The notes: a model not told the origin generated them from the sequence alone. Shown: positions 35,701 through 45,637, numbered from the stretch's first letter. The stretch is 55,970 nucleotides of DNA from Bacteroidales bacterium UBA1182 (GCA_002310015.1 DBYQ01000051.1:1-55970); one strand, 5' to 3'. Translations and numbers: made by a program.

Positions 35701-38700
35701 AACCATGATCTCATTCTTAAGGGTATCGACAAGAGTCTCGGCAATACGTCCGGTGTGGCCGGGTGCGGCACGCATCGGTGAACGCGTCGGTTTGTTTGGA
35801 TTATTGTCATCATCATACTCTTCCACATCATAATACTCGGTAGGTTCCTCTTCAACGTCAACACCCCATATCTTATTGATGTTCACATCGTTTATTAAGA
35901 ATGTACCGTTTTGCATGACAGTAACCTGGACATCCTCTTTATTCTCATCGGTAGCAGGGAGTTCAATCACATCTTCAACATCTTCCTCATTTATTACGAC
36001 AGAGTATGTTTCACCCTCATAATATGTATATTGGCCGTTATTGTTCCAGCCATTAAAGACTGAGATATTTTCATTCTCAATCTCTGTGACCTCATCAACC
36101 TTAACTACAGGTTCCTGCTGAGCAATCTCTTGGATCTCATCAACAACTTGAGTGGAATTATCATAAATGAATGACTCTTCAATCTCAGGTATCTCCTCTG
36201 GAATGAACCCGTTATCCTCTTGAGGCATATTGTCAACATACGTGACATAAGTCTCAGTATGCTCAACAGCATCAGGAACGGTGTTTATCTGAACGAATTC
36301 ACTGTAGTCAATCTCAGTCGAGATATCGGCATCAACAACAACACGTACACCTATAGGCATGGTACGCGTATCAAACTTGCCGACTGCAACCCAGCGCTCC
36401 ATATTCGGAATGAAACGCGCCGGGAGTTCAATCCACTCGTGATTGTTGGTGAACACGCGGATTATGCAACTGTTCACGACCTCAGGGTCATTGTTTGTCA
36501 GGTCTGCCGTAAAGACAAAGTCTGTACCGCCGGCAAACATATAACTTGGTGAACTGGCCTTGATGTGCTCCAGGTCAAAGCCTACCCATATAGTACGGTT
36601 CACTCCGGGCAGACCGTTGTAGAATGACATCTCTACCGTCTTGGCCTGGATACTGCGCTCGTTGTACTCCACAAAACGTGTCTCTGTCTGATCCTTGAAA
36701 CCTGACGGAGCGGTCACCTCGGCCCAAATCTCATGAATTGAGAGGTTCATGCAGTTCTTGAGTTCGGTCTGCAATGACCAGTAGCCATCAGCCAGAGCCT
36801 TTGTGGTTCCTATCACGGTCTGACCGTCATATACCACAACCTGTGACTGTCCGGGTGCATTACCGTCAATGCTGATTGTAGGCAACGATATCAGCGGTGC
36901 GCTCCAGATGGTTATGTCTGTAACCGTATAAGCCGCACTGCCAATAGGCTGAAGTATGGTCTTTCCGTCAAGATTAAAGCGTACAAAAGCATTAGGTGTA
37001 TAGTTTCCGCGTTCAGAAGGTACTATGCAGAACTTTACCCTGTCCGTGTAGTTCTCACCCATAGGAATAGTCACGGTGTTGTCACGATATTCATATGATG
37101 AGAGATTGTTGCCAACTATGACTGATTTCTCAACCATGCCGCAACTCTCAGGGAGTTTTACCACCATTTCTATATCGGAAACATTCTGCTTGTATGCATC
37201 CAGGAAATCAATCTTGCCACTGAGTGTAAGATAGTTACCTGCTATCACATTTGCCTTGTTCACTGAGAATGATGTGTTCTTGCCCGTGTAATAGTATTTG
37301 GACTCATTGAACAGGGGCACCACTACATTTCTTAATGCAGTAATCTCTCCACTCTTTACGTTAACCACGTTCTTAAGGTAATCCACATCCTCTGTCATAC
37401 CGGCATCGGCCAGGTTGTCTAGAGAGAATATGGAGTTGAAGAACGGGCTCTGGCCCATTGTAACAAGAGTGTATGTACCGTCTGCAAGGTCACTGAATGT
37501 CAAATCATTACCCTTGTATGTATCATGTGATACCAACACACCCTTGCTGTCATAAAGGATACCTTCAACAGCCGTATTGTCTGTAATCAGGAATCTGGCC
37601 TTGATCGCTCCAAGTTCAACAATGGGTATATTTACTGACAGACGGTTGTCAGAATCTACCACACCGCTCACCTTTACATCCTTGAACATGGCAGACTTGC
37701 TGCGACAGGTAAGTTCAAGTTCATCACCGACATGTACATCCTCCAACACCACGATATTCGGGTATTGGACACTCATTGACGTAATCTCCTTGCCAAGTGT
37801 CTTGTTATAGAGGCTGTATGAAACATTGCCCATATCTGAATAGTAAGGCAGAGTCTCTGCCTCCTCACCTTGAGCAACGCTCTCGGTATAACTGAAACTC
37901 AGGTTCATCACAACGCCAGAAATTGGCTTGAGTGACATGGTGCCCAAATCAATGACGCGTGTTTCAGCATTGTCAGCAAACGTATCATCATCCAGTGAGA
38001 CCGTACCGTTCACACAGTCATTGGCCGATATTGTCACCTCTGACGGGGCGCAGGATATGACAACCTCATAACTGCCGTCTGACTTGGTCTTGACATTAAG
38101 GGCATCAGAGTATTTGCCTGCTATGGTCTGTGAAATTGAAACATTGGCTCCTGCTATGCCAAGGCCTGTCATATTATTGACGACCTTACCCGTAAGTTTA
38201 TACTGAGGGATTGACTCCAGTTTGACCACAATGTCATTGGTTCCCTCCTTGACAGTATATTCAGTCTCTGACGGCTGGATATATTTCATAGCCAGCAATT
38301 TTGGCAGAGTGATATCATAACTGACCTTGTAACCACCTATCTGTGAAGCCAGGACCGGGCCCTGCTGCAGATAAGTTCCGGCCTCATCACTCCATACGAT
38401 TGAGGTCTGTGAGGTCACATCATTGTCATCGGCATCAATTACCTTTAGAGAAAGAGTTCGCGGCAATTTAAGGTCACTCATGGTGACACTCACGTTATTA
38501 TTATCAACAGTTATCAGGTCACATTCGCCGATAATCTGACCGGACAGGTTCTTGAGATAGGCATTATATACCGTATTCTTGACCAGGGTACCGAACGTAT
38601 AGTTCAGACGGTCAGTAATGACATATCTGTATTTCTGTCCGCTCTTGACATTGACCAGTTCCAATGACATATTCTTGTAACGGCCGTCGCTGCATTCTGC

Positions 38701-39846
38701 CGGCAGGTTGATTTCAAGAGCACACAACTTGCTGCGCAAAGGAGCAATGTTGTATGAATTCCATCCTTCTGTAGCCTGATACAGTTCAACCGATGTCTCC
38801 GGCACATAGACTGTCATGTCATCAGGTACACCTGTAAACACGTTTGTCCCAAGTGAAGGCGGTACGGTAGCATAACAGTTGAATGACTTCAAAACAGCAC
38901 AGTTCCTGAATGAATAGTTGCCCAGATATGATACGCATGAAGGCACGTCAATCTCCTTGACATTGGTATTTCCGTCCAACCAGTAACTTGGTACGTCACT
39001 GACACCGGCCACACGGCTCAAATCAATAGAGGTGAGTGATGTGAACGTATTTGTGAATGAAAAGTCATTGCCGGTTATCTGGCCGTCAACAACAAGATGG
39101 GTCAATTGAGTATTTGAACTTACCATTGACCTTATTGCCGATGTAAGATATCCGGGATTAAAGAAATCAATGATAGCCTGTCCGGATATCCTGTCCCATG
39201 AATTGGTTCCGGGATTTACCGGCACCTCAGGAGCATACTCATATACACCTTTTATATTATATGGATGCGAGGGCATGAGCAGGCTCAAACGGGTATCGGT
39301 TCCAAGTATCTCGCCATCCTCAGTCTCCCAACGCAAGAAACGGAATCCGTTGTTGCAGTATGCGTTAAGGCTCTGTGTGGTCCCCTCCTTAACCATTATG
39401 CCCGATTTGATGTTGAACGAACCGGCCACCTGTGGTTCACATGTCACGTTAAGAGGATAATCACGGCTGAATACCGGATTGCCGGGGCTGGAAGGATTGT
39501 ATTCATATACAGCATACAGAGTCACATTTGAATATGGCATGGTAAATCTGTATGACCTGTTCTCTGTAAGAACATTTCCATTGGCATCCTTCCAACAGAT
39601 AAAGTAACACTCATTATGTGTTGAAGCGCTTACAGTTACTGACTGTCCACCCTTGAACCTGTCGCCATCACCAGAGAAAACTCCGGCACCATCAGGTATG
39701 GATACGCAACTCACCTTGTAATAGGTGGTCGTATCGGCTACCGGCCATGCCGGGTTGGGCGGGTTAACGGGATCATAGCCGTCAGTCTGTGCAATGGCCA
39801 CAAACGGGAACAGCAATCCCAACAGATTGATAATATATCTTTTCAT
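32764..39846 (-). CDS. Giant multidomain surface protein (2360 aa)
   Basis: Signal peptide (MKRYIINLLGLLFPFVAIAQ). Domains by eye: two InlB-type B repeats (about 40-205; FICWKDANGNVLTENRSYRF), a leucine-rich BspA-like stretch (about 225-370; LDGNTNVKEIDVPSCVSYLG), carboxypeptidase-regulatory beta domains (about 549-640 and 1622-1702; LTGKVVNNMTGLGIAGANVS), an acidic linker (about 1195-1262), a helical coiled-coil-like segment (about 1372-1475), an SbsA-like Ig domain (about 1735-1830; SIEVTFSKYMNPETL), a chitobiase C-terminal-like domain (about 1952-2025; GAVIYYTLDGSCPC) and a T9SS-like tail (FPIFNVKGQMVNDED, GIFIIDGTMFLK). It starts 6 bp after the BspA-like gene's stop. Probably an adhesin or surface-layer component; no catalytic motif was seen. 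Confidence 0.75.
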   Translation of the reverse strand: MKRYIINLLGLLFPFVAIAQTDGYDPVNPPNPAWPVADTTTYYKVSCVSIPDGAGVFSGDGDRFKGGQSVTVSASTHNECYFICWKDANGNVLTENRSYRFTMPYSNVTLYAVYEYNPSSPGNPVFSRDYPLNVTCEPQVAGSFNIKSGIMVKEGTTQSLNAYCNNGFRFLRWETEDGEILGTDTRLSLLMPSHPYNIKGVYEYAPEVPVNPGTNSWDRISGQAIIDFFNPGYLTSAIRSMVSSNTQLTHLVVDGQITGNDFSFTNTFTSLTSIDLSRVAGVSDVPSYWLDGNTNVKEIDVPSCVSYLGNYSFRNCAVLKSFNCYATVPPSLGTNVFTGVPDDMTVYVPETSVELYQATEGWNSYNIAPLRSKLCALEINLPAECSDGRYKNMSLELVNVKSGQKYRYVITDRLNYTFGTLVKNTVYNAYLKNLSGQIIGECDLITVDNNNVSVTMSDLKLPRTLSLKVIDADDNDVTSQTSIVWSDEAGTYLQQGPVLASQIGGYKVSYDITLPKLLAMKYIQPSETEYTVKEGTNDIVVKLESIPQYKLTGKVVNNMTGLGIAGANVSISQTIAGKYSDALNVKTKSDGSYEVVISCAPSEVTISANDCVNGTVSLDDDTFADNAETRVIDLGTMSLKPISGVVMNLSFSYTESVAQGEEAETLPYYSDMGNVSYSLYNKTLGKEITSMSVQYPNIVVLEDVHVGDELELTCRSKSAMFKDVKVSGVVDSDNRLSVNIPIVELGAIKARFLITDNTAVEGILYDSKGVLVSHDTYKGNDLTFSDLADGTYTLVTMGQSPFFNSIFSLDNLADAGMTEDVDYLKNVVNVKSGEITALRNVVVPLFNESKYYYTGKNTSFSVNKANVIAGNYLTLSGKIDFLDAYKQNVSDIEMVVKLPESCGMVEKSVIVGNNLSSYEYRDNTVTIPMGENYTDRVKFCIVPSERGNYTPNAFVRFNLDGKTILQPIGSAAYTVTDITIWSAPLISLPTISIDGNAPGQSQVVVYDGQTVIGTTKALADGYWSLQTELKNCMNLSIHEIWAEVTAPSGFKDQTETRFVEYNERSIQAKTVEMSFYNGLPGVNRTIWVGFDLEHIKASSPSYMFAGGTDFVFTADLTNNDPEVVNSCIIRVFTNNHEWIELPARFIPNMERWVAVGKFDTRTMPIGVRVVVDADISTEIDYSEFVQINTVPDAVEHTETYVTYVDNMPQEDNGFIPEEIPEIEESFIYDNSTQVVDEIQEIAQQEPVVKVDEVTEIENENISVFNGWNNNGQYTYYEGETYSVVINEEDVEDVIELPATDENKEDVQVTVMQNGTFLINDVNINKIWGVDVEEEPTEYYDVEEYDDDNNPNKPTRSPMRAAPGHTGRIAETLVDTLKNEIMVLEKAAHYVNSYIKSTGDPIRTQLGTIDQSLKDAEELTANLVAYKAVHPEESASIDTQLGTLAVSVAQLKKTRYELNTALAEVNSYISIVRDLNRLISYGHYAITDVNDWQVFIDRILPCDGLDDPQARALYWISDSLKFKYGHRYITVCQIASMAASVVTSVAHTPQGVPMLNMVKGAVAQYLSKTADLVYRETKATSRNRIRKAKRDKNRYVNCNYAELEEIEDKWDFSLPYPVVEPIIDPSGFVYEGVSSNRLEGVTATAYYKHTYEDMYGDLQQEIVLWDAAMYGQENPLYTDEQGMYQWDVPQGEWQVKFEKEGYQTAYSEWLPVPPPQMDVNIGLVQNVQPEVTSARAFEVERNGNSSIEVTFSKYMNPETLNAGNIFVKGIKNDTQTLLTNLSFSYPDLENVIEGDGQSYARTVSVEAGNVSEYDEMLLIVNADVESYAGIKMTETYEQKLDIEKKIVSIAADSILYVGYGDKTVVLIGALPSEAAAGKKITVRSESSMIAGLNGAQQSLELTFDADGQAQFELNGSLFGSTAVKYQIQGEDLAATTLVSVVDASLLEEVKAPVASRISGTSVFTGQTVTLSCETNGAVIYYTLDGSCPCESDKRILYSGPITITDSVTVKAMAVGISGSESTISEFRYYVRSSSVAMELEEGWNWTSHDLSAPLAVTELHNASTAVRTKDGETVKSQDSDDWNGSVPDVQAVNMLKVKADASVRKTFQGDQFNAQGVTVTLKRGWNWLGYPLDQALVLEDALVYLNVDEGDVITGLEEGFAEYSDGTWTGDLKVLTPGHGYMYKSMSEKSFIYGTVATISPAAVLRNNLQIRNTPWSVNAHAYPDMMAVTATVMDGDSEASDSVFQIGVFCGDECRGIGKYIDGTFKLSVYGESADELVFKAIDVNTNTVYSITESVVFNPDVLGSQAAPYTLNFETPSGVDIIRLSRNAKFPIFNVKGQMVNDEDAKNGIFIIDGTMFLK

Positions 39847-39852
39847 GACAGA

Positions 39853-42800
39853 TTATCTGTTTATAGACTTGATGCCGTTAGATATTTTTATGTCATCACT
39901 GTTGCCGTCAACAAACTGACCTGCAACGTTATAGAACACCTTATCCTGTGCCGGGACAGCTTTGGCATCAACATCGGTAGTTTCAGAGGATATAATGTAG
40001 AAACGGCCTTTGATTTCACCCTCAGAAGCATTGAATGTATAACCCGATGTTGAGGAAAGAACGGTAGATGTTCCGCACAGATGATCTTCAAGCACCACGC
40101 CATCACTCTGCTCATCAGCCACGCCTATGGTATATGTGCCGCTGGTGCCGCAATACAATGCCACAGCAACCTTGCCGTCATATTCAGGACGCTCGTTGAT
40201 TGAATATTGTACGCCATTGCATTCTGTCCAGATCTGAGGTACACCGTTCTCTGTTGACATGAATTTTGCAGCGTCACGTCCAACCTCGTAATCCATTGAT
40301 GACTTGCTATTGAATACTACACGTGTGCGGTCTGAAAGGGAACCAACTGACAATGTCAGGTTCATGACCTTTCTTCCTGAAGTTCCACGCATTGAAGAAT
40401 GTTCAATTGTAAGGTCGTTGGGGTTACGGTAGGTCTGGCGGCCGTCATGCAGGAACAAAAGGTTCTCAGTATCAACCGGACGCTGAATAAAGAAAGCCTC
40501 GCCCGGATTCAGGATATAGTCGTCATCAACGGGGCTGAATGCCACATATGTCTTATTATATGAATCCCAAACCATGAACGGAGACTCGGTATCAATGAAA
40601 CGTGTATCAAAATAGCACGGATAAGGATTACCTATCAGGTTCCATGAACGGTTCTGCTCAAACTCGCTCAGATTCTCCTCAAGTGCAACCTCACGGTCCT
40701 TGCTGGTAAACAGATACTGGCGTGTAACAGACTCCTTGATGGGAGTAACAGTGAACTCAACCACATAATCATTGCTGTTTGCAGTATTGTTATAACACTT
40801 CATGATATAACCACGGCCCGCCTGGAGAATGCTGTCTGCAGTCAGGTTCACCCATGTCTTGTCAAAATTCTTCTGGGCACGCTCATAGCCTGAATACTTG
40901 CGGATAACCCACTGAGTCTTGGAATCAACAGGAACTATGTCAGATACCTTGACATCAAACGGGAAACTTATAAACTGCCACAGGTCATTGTAAAGCATCA
41001 TGTTAAGAGTCTGGTTCTCTGCACGCATCTCACCACGTACAATCAGTGAATTGGGATTATATTTTGTACTGTTGTAATCATAAGTATAATTATAACTATA
41101 AGCAAAGCGGCTATAGTCTGCATAATACTTGGCGTATGGTGATACATACATTGAGAAATCATTCAGAGCCAACTTGCTGCGGCTGCTTACCGTCAGGTTG
41201 CCGCGCTCGTATTTCTGATGACCGAAACCGTCATCAATACGCTCCGTGTTGTACAGCAGACGCACATTGGGAGTATAACCCTCAACATTGTCATCGGCAC
41301 CAAGAACAAATTCAAACTCCTTGTTGATTACTATGTTGGCGGGCAGATTGTCACGTATTATGTTGGTGTGGTTCTGATACTCAAGCCAACCGGGAGTGGT
41401 CATATACTCCTGGAAACTCCACAACGGCACATAGAGTTCAATGTTACCTGCACTATTAGTAGGAATATCTGCACGTACTGTAGGCGGAATCAGCGCACGG
41501 CTTTCAATTTTCTTAAGACTTGAGCAACCTGAGAAAGGACGTCCAAGGCAGTATTGCAAAGAACTGGGCAAGGTAATCTCTTTCATTCTGCTGCAATTAC
41601 TGAACGCGTAATTGTCTATCTCCTCAAGTCCTTCATTGAATGAAACGCCTTTGAGAGCGGAGTTGCCACTAAAAGCATAACCATCAATATTTTTTAAGGT
41701 TGAAGGGAATATCAGGGTATCGATGGCACAATTTGAGAAAGAATAATAACCGACATTTCTCAATCCTTCTTCAAATTCAACCTTAGCCAGATTTTTGTTG
41801 CCTCTAAAGCAATATGATGATATATAGGTCAATGCTCCTGGCAGATGCAAGGACTTTATGTCACAATATTCAAAACAATCAGAACCTATTGATGAAAGAG
41901 TTGAAGGCAGTGATACTGATTCCAAACGGTCACAACTGTAAAAGCATTGATACGGAAGCGACGTTACACCCTCTGGAATAGCAATGCTCTGAAGTGAGTC
42001 ACAATTATAAAAGACATTATCTCCGGTAATACTATTTACGCTTGGCGGTATAATAATATTGTTGATACCCGTATAAGAGAAAGCAGATCCTCTGATTGCT
42101 TTAAGTGTATCAGGCAAAATAACAGTTTCAATCTGCCAGCAATTATAAAGCGCCTGATAAGGGATATCAGAAATGGATAGACCGCTCAGATCAAGATAAA
42201 CCAGATTGTGCATCTGCCTTAACTGATACCAGTCAGTCTCATCAATGGTACCTGTCTTTACAATCAGTTTGTTAACCTCGGCATATACACGGACTTTGGG
42301 GAGTGCATCGGCCACAACAATATAGCCTAACTCACCATTGTCAACTGAATCTATCACCACCGTGCCGTATGAAATATCATCGGCAATAACGCAGCAGTCT
42401 TCTATATAATCAGTAATCACATAATCCTTTAGTGACTCGCCGGGTACATACAACTTGATCTTGTTGTTTGCAGAGGAGATACGCCCCACGACCACTGGGG
42501 GAACCGCACCTTTGAATATGAATGATACGTTGTCCCTGTCAATGATTGAACCTTTTATGTATTCCACATTCTCAGGAATCACGAACTCAGTCATGCTGCG
42601 GAAAGGATAGAAAGTGTTTTCGCCAATCCAGCGGAGTGTTGAAGGCAGGACAACCTTCTTTGTGTTGTTCTGCAGATAAGAGTAATATCCTTCAGTTGCC
42701 ACAACTACATAAACGGCATCGTTATATGTTATGGTTTCAGGAATAACCAGGGTTTCAGGAGCCACATCGGTCTTGTTAAAGTACACGAACCGGGCAAGAT

Positions 42801-42984
42801 GCTTGGTTGCATCCAACTTGTAACGGAAGCCGTCAACCGTAACGACACTTGATGAGAAAGTACAACTGTCCATATCATACAACATGGCGGCAGCTTTAAG
42901 TTCCTCAACACTCTGAGCCTGCAACAAACCGCCTGATAAGGACGCTGCGACAAGCATTGAACACAGAAAAAGGATTCTTTTCAT
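39853..42984 (-). CDS. BspA-like leucine-rich repeat surface protein
   Basis: A 1043-aa protein with a signal peptide (LFLCSMLVAASLSGGLLQAQ). Residues about 90-520 are BspA-type (LRR_5) repeats with the 23-residue pattern LPSTLRWIGENTFYPFRSM, IPEGVTSLPYQCFYSCDRLE, LPSTLSSIGSDCFEYCDIKS. The closing SLKKIESRALIPPTVRADIP is characteristic of such proteins. A beta-sandwich half follows, ending in a T9SS-like tail (DKVFYNVAGQFVDGNSDDIK, ISNGIKSINR). It is the first gene of a two-gene operon with the 2360-aa protein and has a promoter at 43074-43104. BspA relatives bind host proteins or other bacteria; here that is inference. Confidence 0.8.
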   Translation of the reverse strand: MKRILFLCSMLVAASLSGGLLQAQSVEELKAAAMLYDMDSCTFSSSVVTVDGFRYKLDATKHLARFVYFNKTDVAPETLVIPETITYNDAVYVVVATEGYYSYLQNNTKKVVLPSTLRWIGENTFYPFRSMTEFVIPENVEYIKGSIIDRDNVSFIFKGAVPPVVVGRISSANNKIKLYVPGESLKDYVITDYIEDCCVIADDISYGTVVIDSVDNGELGYIVVADALPKVRVYAEVNKLIVKTGTIDETDWYQLRQMHNLVYLDLSGLSISDIPYQALYNCWQIETVILPDTLKAIRGSAFSYTGINNIIIPPSVNSITGDNVFYNCDSLQSIAIPEGVTSLPYQCFYSCDRLESVSLPSTLSSIGSDCFEYCDIKSLHLPGALTYISSYCFRGNKNLAKVEFEEGLRNVGYYSFSNCAIDTLIFPSTLKNIDGYAFSGNSALKGVSFNEGLEEIDNYAFSNCSRMKEITLPSSLQYCLGRPFSGCSSLKKIESRALIPPTVRADIPTNSAGNIELYVPLWSFQEYMTTPGWLEYQNHTNIIRDNLPANIVINKEFEFVLGADDNVEGYTPNVRLLYNTERIDDGFGHQKYERGNLTVSSRSKLALNDFSMYVSPYAKYYADYSRFAYSYNYTYDYNSTKYNPNSLIVRGEMRAENQTLNMMLYNDLWQFISFPFDVKVSDIVPVDSKTQWVIRKYSGYERAQKNFDKTWVNLTADSILQAGRGYIMKCYNNTANSNDYVVEFTVTPIKESVTRQYLFTSKDREVALEENLSEFEQNRSWNLIGNPYPCYFDTRFIDTESPFMVWDSYNKTYVAFSPVDDDYILNPGEAFFIQRPVDTENLLFLHDGRQTYRNPNDLTIEHSSMRGTSGRKVMNLTLSVGSLSDRTRVVFNSKSSMDYEVGRDAAKFMSTENGVPQIWTECNGVQYSINERPEYDGKVAVALYCGTSGTYTIGVADEQSDGVVLEDHLCGTSTVLSSTSGYTFNASEGEIKGRFYIISSETTDVDAKAVPAQDKVFYNVAGQFVDGNSDDIKISNGIKSINR

Positions 42985-43073
42985 TGATTTATTATAAAAA
43001 TGTTAATAACTTATTTTCCTAGTAAACTATTGAAAATCATTAATTGGCCAGGACCTTACATCCAAAATTTTGA

Positions 43074-43104
43074 CAAAAATACCTATTTAAACAGAAACGC
43101 GCAA
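43074..43104 (-). promoter_or_regulatory. Promoter of the surface-protein operon
   Basis: Minus-strand TATTTTTG (43081-43074) with a TTG 20 nt upstream, 90 bp before the ATG at 42984. The gene-free stretch 42985-43296 (312 bp) holds this promoter and the upstream region of the divergent glycine-rich gene (no good -7 box seen there); nothing else is apparent. Confidence 0.5.
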
Positions 43105-43296
43105 CCTATTTTATAATAATAATTAAATTGACAGATTTGTAAAAAAAACAGTCGAATTCAAATTCAGACAAAACCTGCAAAAAAAATAACAGCCTTAATA
43201 AATATTAATTGTCTTAACTTTTCGCGGGATTGACTATATTGTTAACGACTAACGTCACAAGAGAGTCAATAAACAAAACAAAAAAATAAGGACACA

Positions 43297-44160
43297 ATGA
43301 AAAAGATTATGATGGCTGCCCTGATGATGGCAGTATGCCTTACAGCAGGCGCAAAGAAAAAAGAGGTTAAAGAGCCTCAGTTCGGAGTAAAATCCGGTGT
43401 TATCACAGTTTCATCCGATATGGGTGACATGCCCGATTTCTCTACAATTACAGCTATGGGAGGAGGCGCATCTTTCGGCGACAGCACCTTCATGAACATG
43501 ATGAACAGTTTCGATGCAAGTGCCATGAGAGAGCAGATCTATTTTGATGATTACGGAAAGAAGTCAGCAAGAATAACCGTTTACGGTGAGACTATCACCC
43601 GCGTAATTTCTGTAGGTGACACAACCTATACCATCAACGAGAAAGAAAACACTGCTACCGCAATGCCTATATTCGGCGGTGGTCGTGGCGGCCGTGGAGG
43701 TTTCGGTGGATTCGGTGGCGGCTTCGGCATGGGAGGTGCCCAGATAGGTCAGCTTGGTGAGATAGACTGGCTCAACCTGGACAAGAAGACCATTCGCCGC
43801 AACAAGATCAAGGAACTGGGTGAGGAGCAGGTAGCAGGTCTCACTTGCAAGAAGTATTCAATGAGCCCCAGCAACCAGATGGGTTTCACTCAGAACATCA
43901 CAGTATGCGTTTACGAGGGAATTCCTCTGTCAACTGTAACTGAAAGTGACTGGTCAACCACAAGCCAGACCGCAATGAACTTCATTGCCGAGGATGTTGA
44001 TCCTTCATTCTTCACACTCCCCAAGGGCTGCAAGGTAAGCCAGCCTAACATGGGCGGCGGCTTTGGCGGCGGCGACTTCATGATGATGGGCGGTGACTTC
44101 GGCGGCTTTGGCGGCGGCGGATTCGGAGGCGGCTTTGGCGGAGGCTTCGGCGGATTCTAA
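43297..44160 (+). CDS. Secreted glycine-rich protein
   Basis: A 287-aa protein with a signal peptide (MMAALMMAVCLTAGA). It has an internal Gly/Phe tract (GRGGRGGFGGFGGGFGMGG, about 128-147) and a second at the C-terminus (GGDFGGFGGGGFGGGFGGGF). Between them is a beta-rich stretch with LGEEQVAGLTCKKYSMSP and TVCVYEGIPLSTVT, weakly like the DUF4412-type domains that carry a GxxCxKY motif. No enzyme motif. AAGGA precedes the start by 5 bp, and a strong terminator follows, so it is a single-gene unit. Function unknown. Confidence 0.65.
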   Translation: MKKIMMAALMMAVCLTAGAKKKEVKEPQFGVKSGVITVSSDMGDMPDFSTITAMGGGASFGDSTFMNMMNSFDASAMREQIYFDDYGKKSARITVYGETITRVISVGDTTYTINEKENTATAMPIFGGGRGGRGGFGGFGGGFGMGGAQIGQLGEIDWLNLDKKTIRRNKIKELGEEQVAGLTCKKYSMSPSNQMGFTQNITVCVYEGIPLSTVTESDWSTTSQTAMNFIAEDVDPSFFTLPKGCKVSQPNMGGGFGGGDFMMMGGDFGGFGGGGFGGGFGGGFGGF

Positions 44161-44175
44161 TCCAGACCAAAAATA

Positions 44176-44212
44176 AAGAAGGGTCGCTATCCAGCGGCCC
44201 TTCTTATTTTTA
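44176..44212 (+). terminator. Terminator of the glycine-rich gene
   Basis: Arms AAGAAGGGTCGCT and AGCGGCCCTTCTT with an ATCC loop, followed by ATTTTTATT, 15 bp after the stop. Confidence 0.85.
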
Positions 44213-44243
44213 TTCCGGATTGAATCCCTTTCCTTTTTTTATT

Positions 44244-44341
44244 TCGCTAACGCGAAAACGCTCACTCCGTTCGCTTGGCGGCCCTCCGGGACCGCTCTCG
44301 CCCTATGGGCTCGCCATAACTGCTTTCTGTTAGCTCTTCGC
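44244..44341. repeat. GC-rich patchwork of short palindromes downstream of lpd
   Basis: A GC-rich island in an A/T-rich gap. It contains several tiny hairpins: TTCGC-TAAC-GCGAA, GCGGCCC-TCC-GGGACCGC, GCCC-TAT-GGGC. It lies just after the lpd stop. It resembles the segment in 48772-48892 in style, not in exact sequence. Confidence 0.5.
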
Positions 44342-45637
44342 CTAATTGTTAAGGGCTGCCTGCAGCACCTCACTGAGTGTAGGATGTGCATGAATAACAT
44401 ACCTCAATTGCTCCAGAGTGCCGTTAATATTCATTACGGCAGCAATCTCATGTATCAGGTCTGAGGCATGGGCACCCATAAGGTGGGCTCCCAGTATTAC
44501 ACCGTTTTCTGACACTATCAGTTTGCAGTACCCATCGGTTTCATCCATTGATACGGCCTTGCCGTTGGCGCGGTAGAATGACTTGAGGCAGCGTACCTGG
44601 AGTCCCTGCTCTTTACACTGTTCCTCTGTAAGTCCGACCATAGCAACCTCTGGCATGGTGAAAACCGCTGCGGGAATCAGGTCAAAGCGTATGCTGTCCT
44701 GCTGACCACAGATATAATTGAGCGCATGCAGTCCCTGATATGTGGCAGCATGTGCCAGCATTATTCCGCCAGTGACATCACCCACGGCAAATATACCGGG
44801 TACTGATGTCTCAAAACGGTCGTTCACCGTGATACCCTTGCGCGTATAGTCTATGCCTGCTGCTTCATGGTTCAGCCCATCCGTGTTGGGACGGCGACCC
44901 ACAGCCATCAGAATCTTATCGGCTTGGACAGAGAACTCCTTATCCTTCTTGATATAGGTTACGGCATTGCCGTCTATGGCTGTCACCTGAGCCTGAACCT
45001 CAATGTTGATACCACGTTTGGAAAGTGACTGCTTGAGGCGTTTGGCCAGATCCACATCAAAACGCGGCAGTATATTGGGACAGAACTCCAATACCGTTAC
45101 CTCACTGCCGAAACTGCGGAATATGGATGCAAACTCAAGGCCGATAACCCCGCCACCAATAACGCATAGGCTTTCAGGAACCTCGGTCAAGTCCAAAATC
45201 TCCTTCGATGTAAGGCAACTGTCAGCGCCTGGTATCGGTAATGAAGCCGATACGGAACCTGTTGCTATTATGATCTTTTCGGCAGTATATTCCTGACCAT
45301 CGCAAAGCACAGTCTTGGAATCCTTGAACTGAGCCTTGCCGCGTACCACCTGAATGTTCTTGAGCAGCATGTCTATGCCACCGCGCAGTTGCTCAATTAC
45401 AGCCTGCTTGCGCTCTGCAACAGCAGCAAATGACGGTTTGCAGTCAAGCCCTGCCTTGAGGTTCTGCTCAATCAACTCAGCATAATGACAGAATGTCTTG
45501 GTGGGTATGCAACCCTCGTTAAGACATGTTCCTCCAAGCGGCCCTTCTGATATGAGGGTTACCTCCAATCCACGCTTTGCAGCCTCTACGGCAGTTTCAT
45601 AACCGCCGGGGCCTGCGCCTATAATCAACAGTTTCAT
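44342..45637 (-). CDS. lpdA: Dihydrolipoyl dehydrogenase (glycine cleavage L protein)
   Basis: A 431-aa FAD enzyme that reoxidises dihydrolipoyl-GcvH with NAD. The ATG at 45637 overlaps the gcvPB stop by 4 bp (ATGA); a TTG three codons earlier is less likely. Motifs: MKLLIIGAGPGGYETAVEAA (FAD), Cys38 and Cys43 in GGTCLNEGCIPTK (redox disulfide), VIGGGVIGLEFASIFRSFGS (NAD), GIFAVGDVTGGIMLAHAA, and the C-terminal HAHPTLSEVL with the active-site His. At 431 residues it is slightly shorter than the usual 450-475. It is last in the glycine cleavage operon. Confidence 0.93.
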   Translation of the reverse strand: MKLLIIGAGPGGYETAVEAAKRGLEVTLISEGPLGGTCLNEGCIPTKTFCHYAELIEQNLKAGLDCKPSFAAVAERKQAVIEQLRGGIDMLLKNIQVVRGKAQFKDSKTVLCDGQEYTAEKIIIATGSVSASLPIPGADSCLTSKEILDLTEVPESLCVIGGGVIGLEFASIFRSFGSEVTVLEFCPNILPRFDVDLAKRLKQSLSKRGINIEVQAQVTAIDGNAVTYIKKDKEFSVQADKILMAVGRRPNTDGLNHEAAGIDYTRKGITVNDRFETSVPGIFAVGDVTGGIMLAHAATYQGLHALNYICGQQDSIRFDLIPAAVFTMPEVAMVGLTEEQCKEQGLQVRCLKSFYRANGKAVSMDETDGYCKLIVSENGVILGAHLMGAHASDLIHEIAAVMNINGTLEQLRYVIHAHPTLSEVLQAALNN

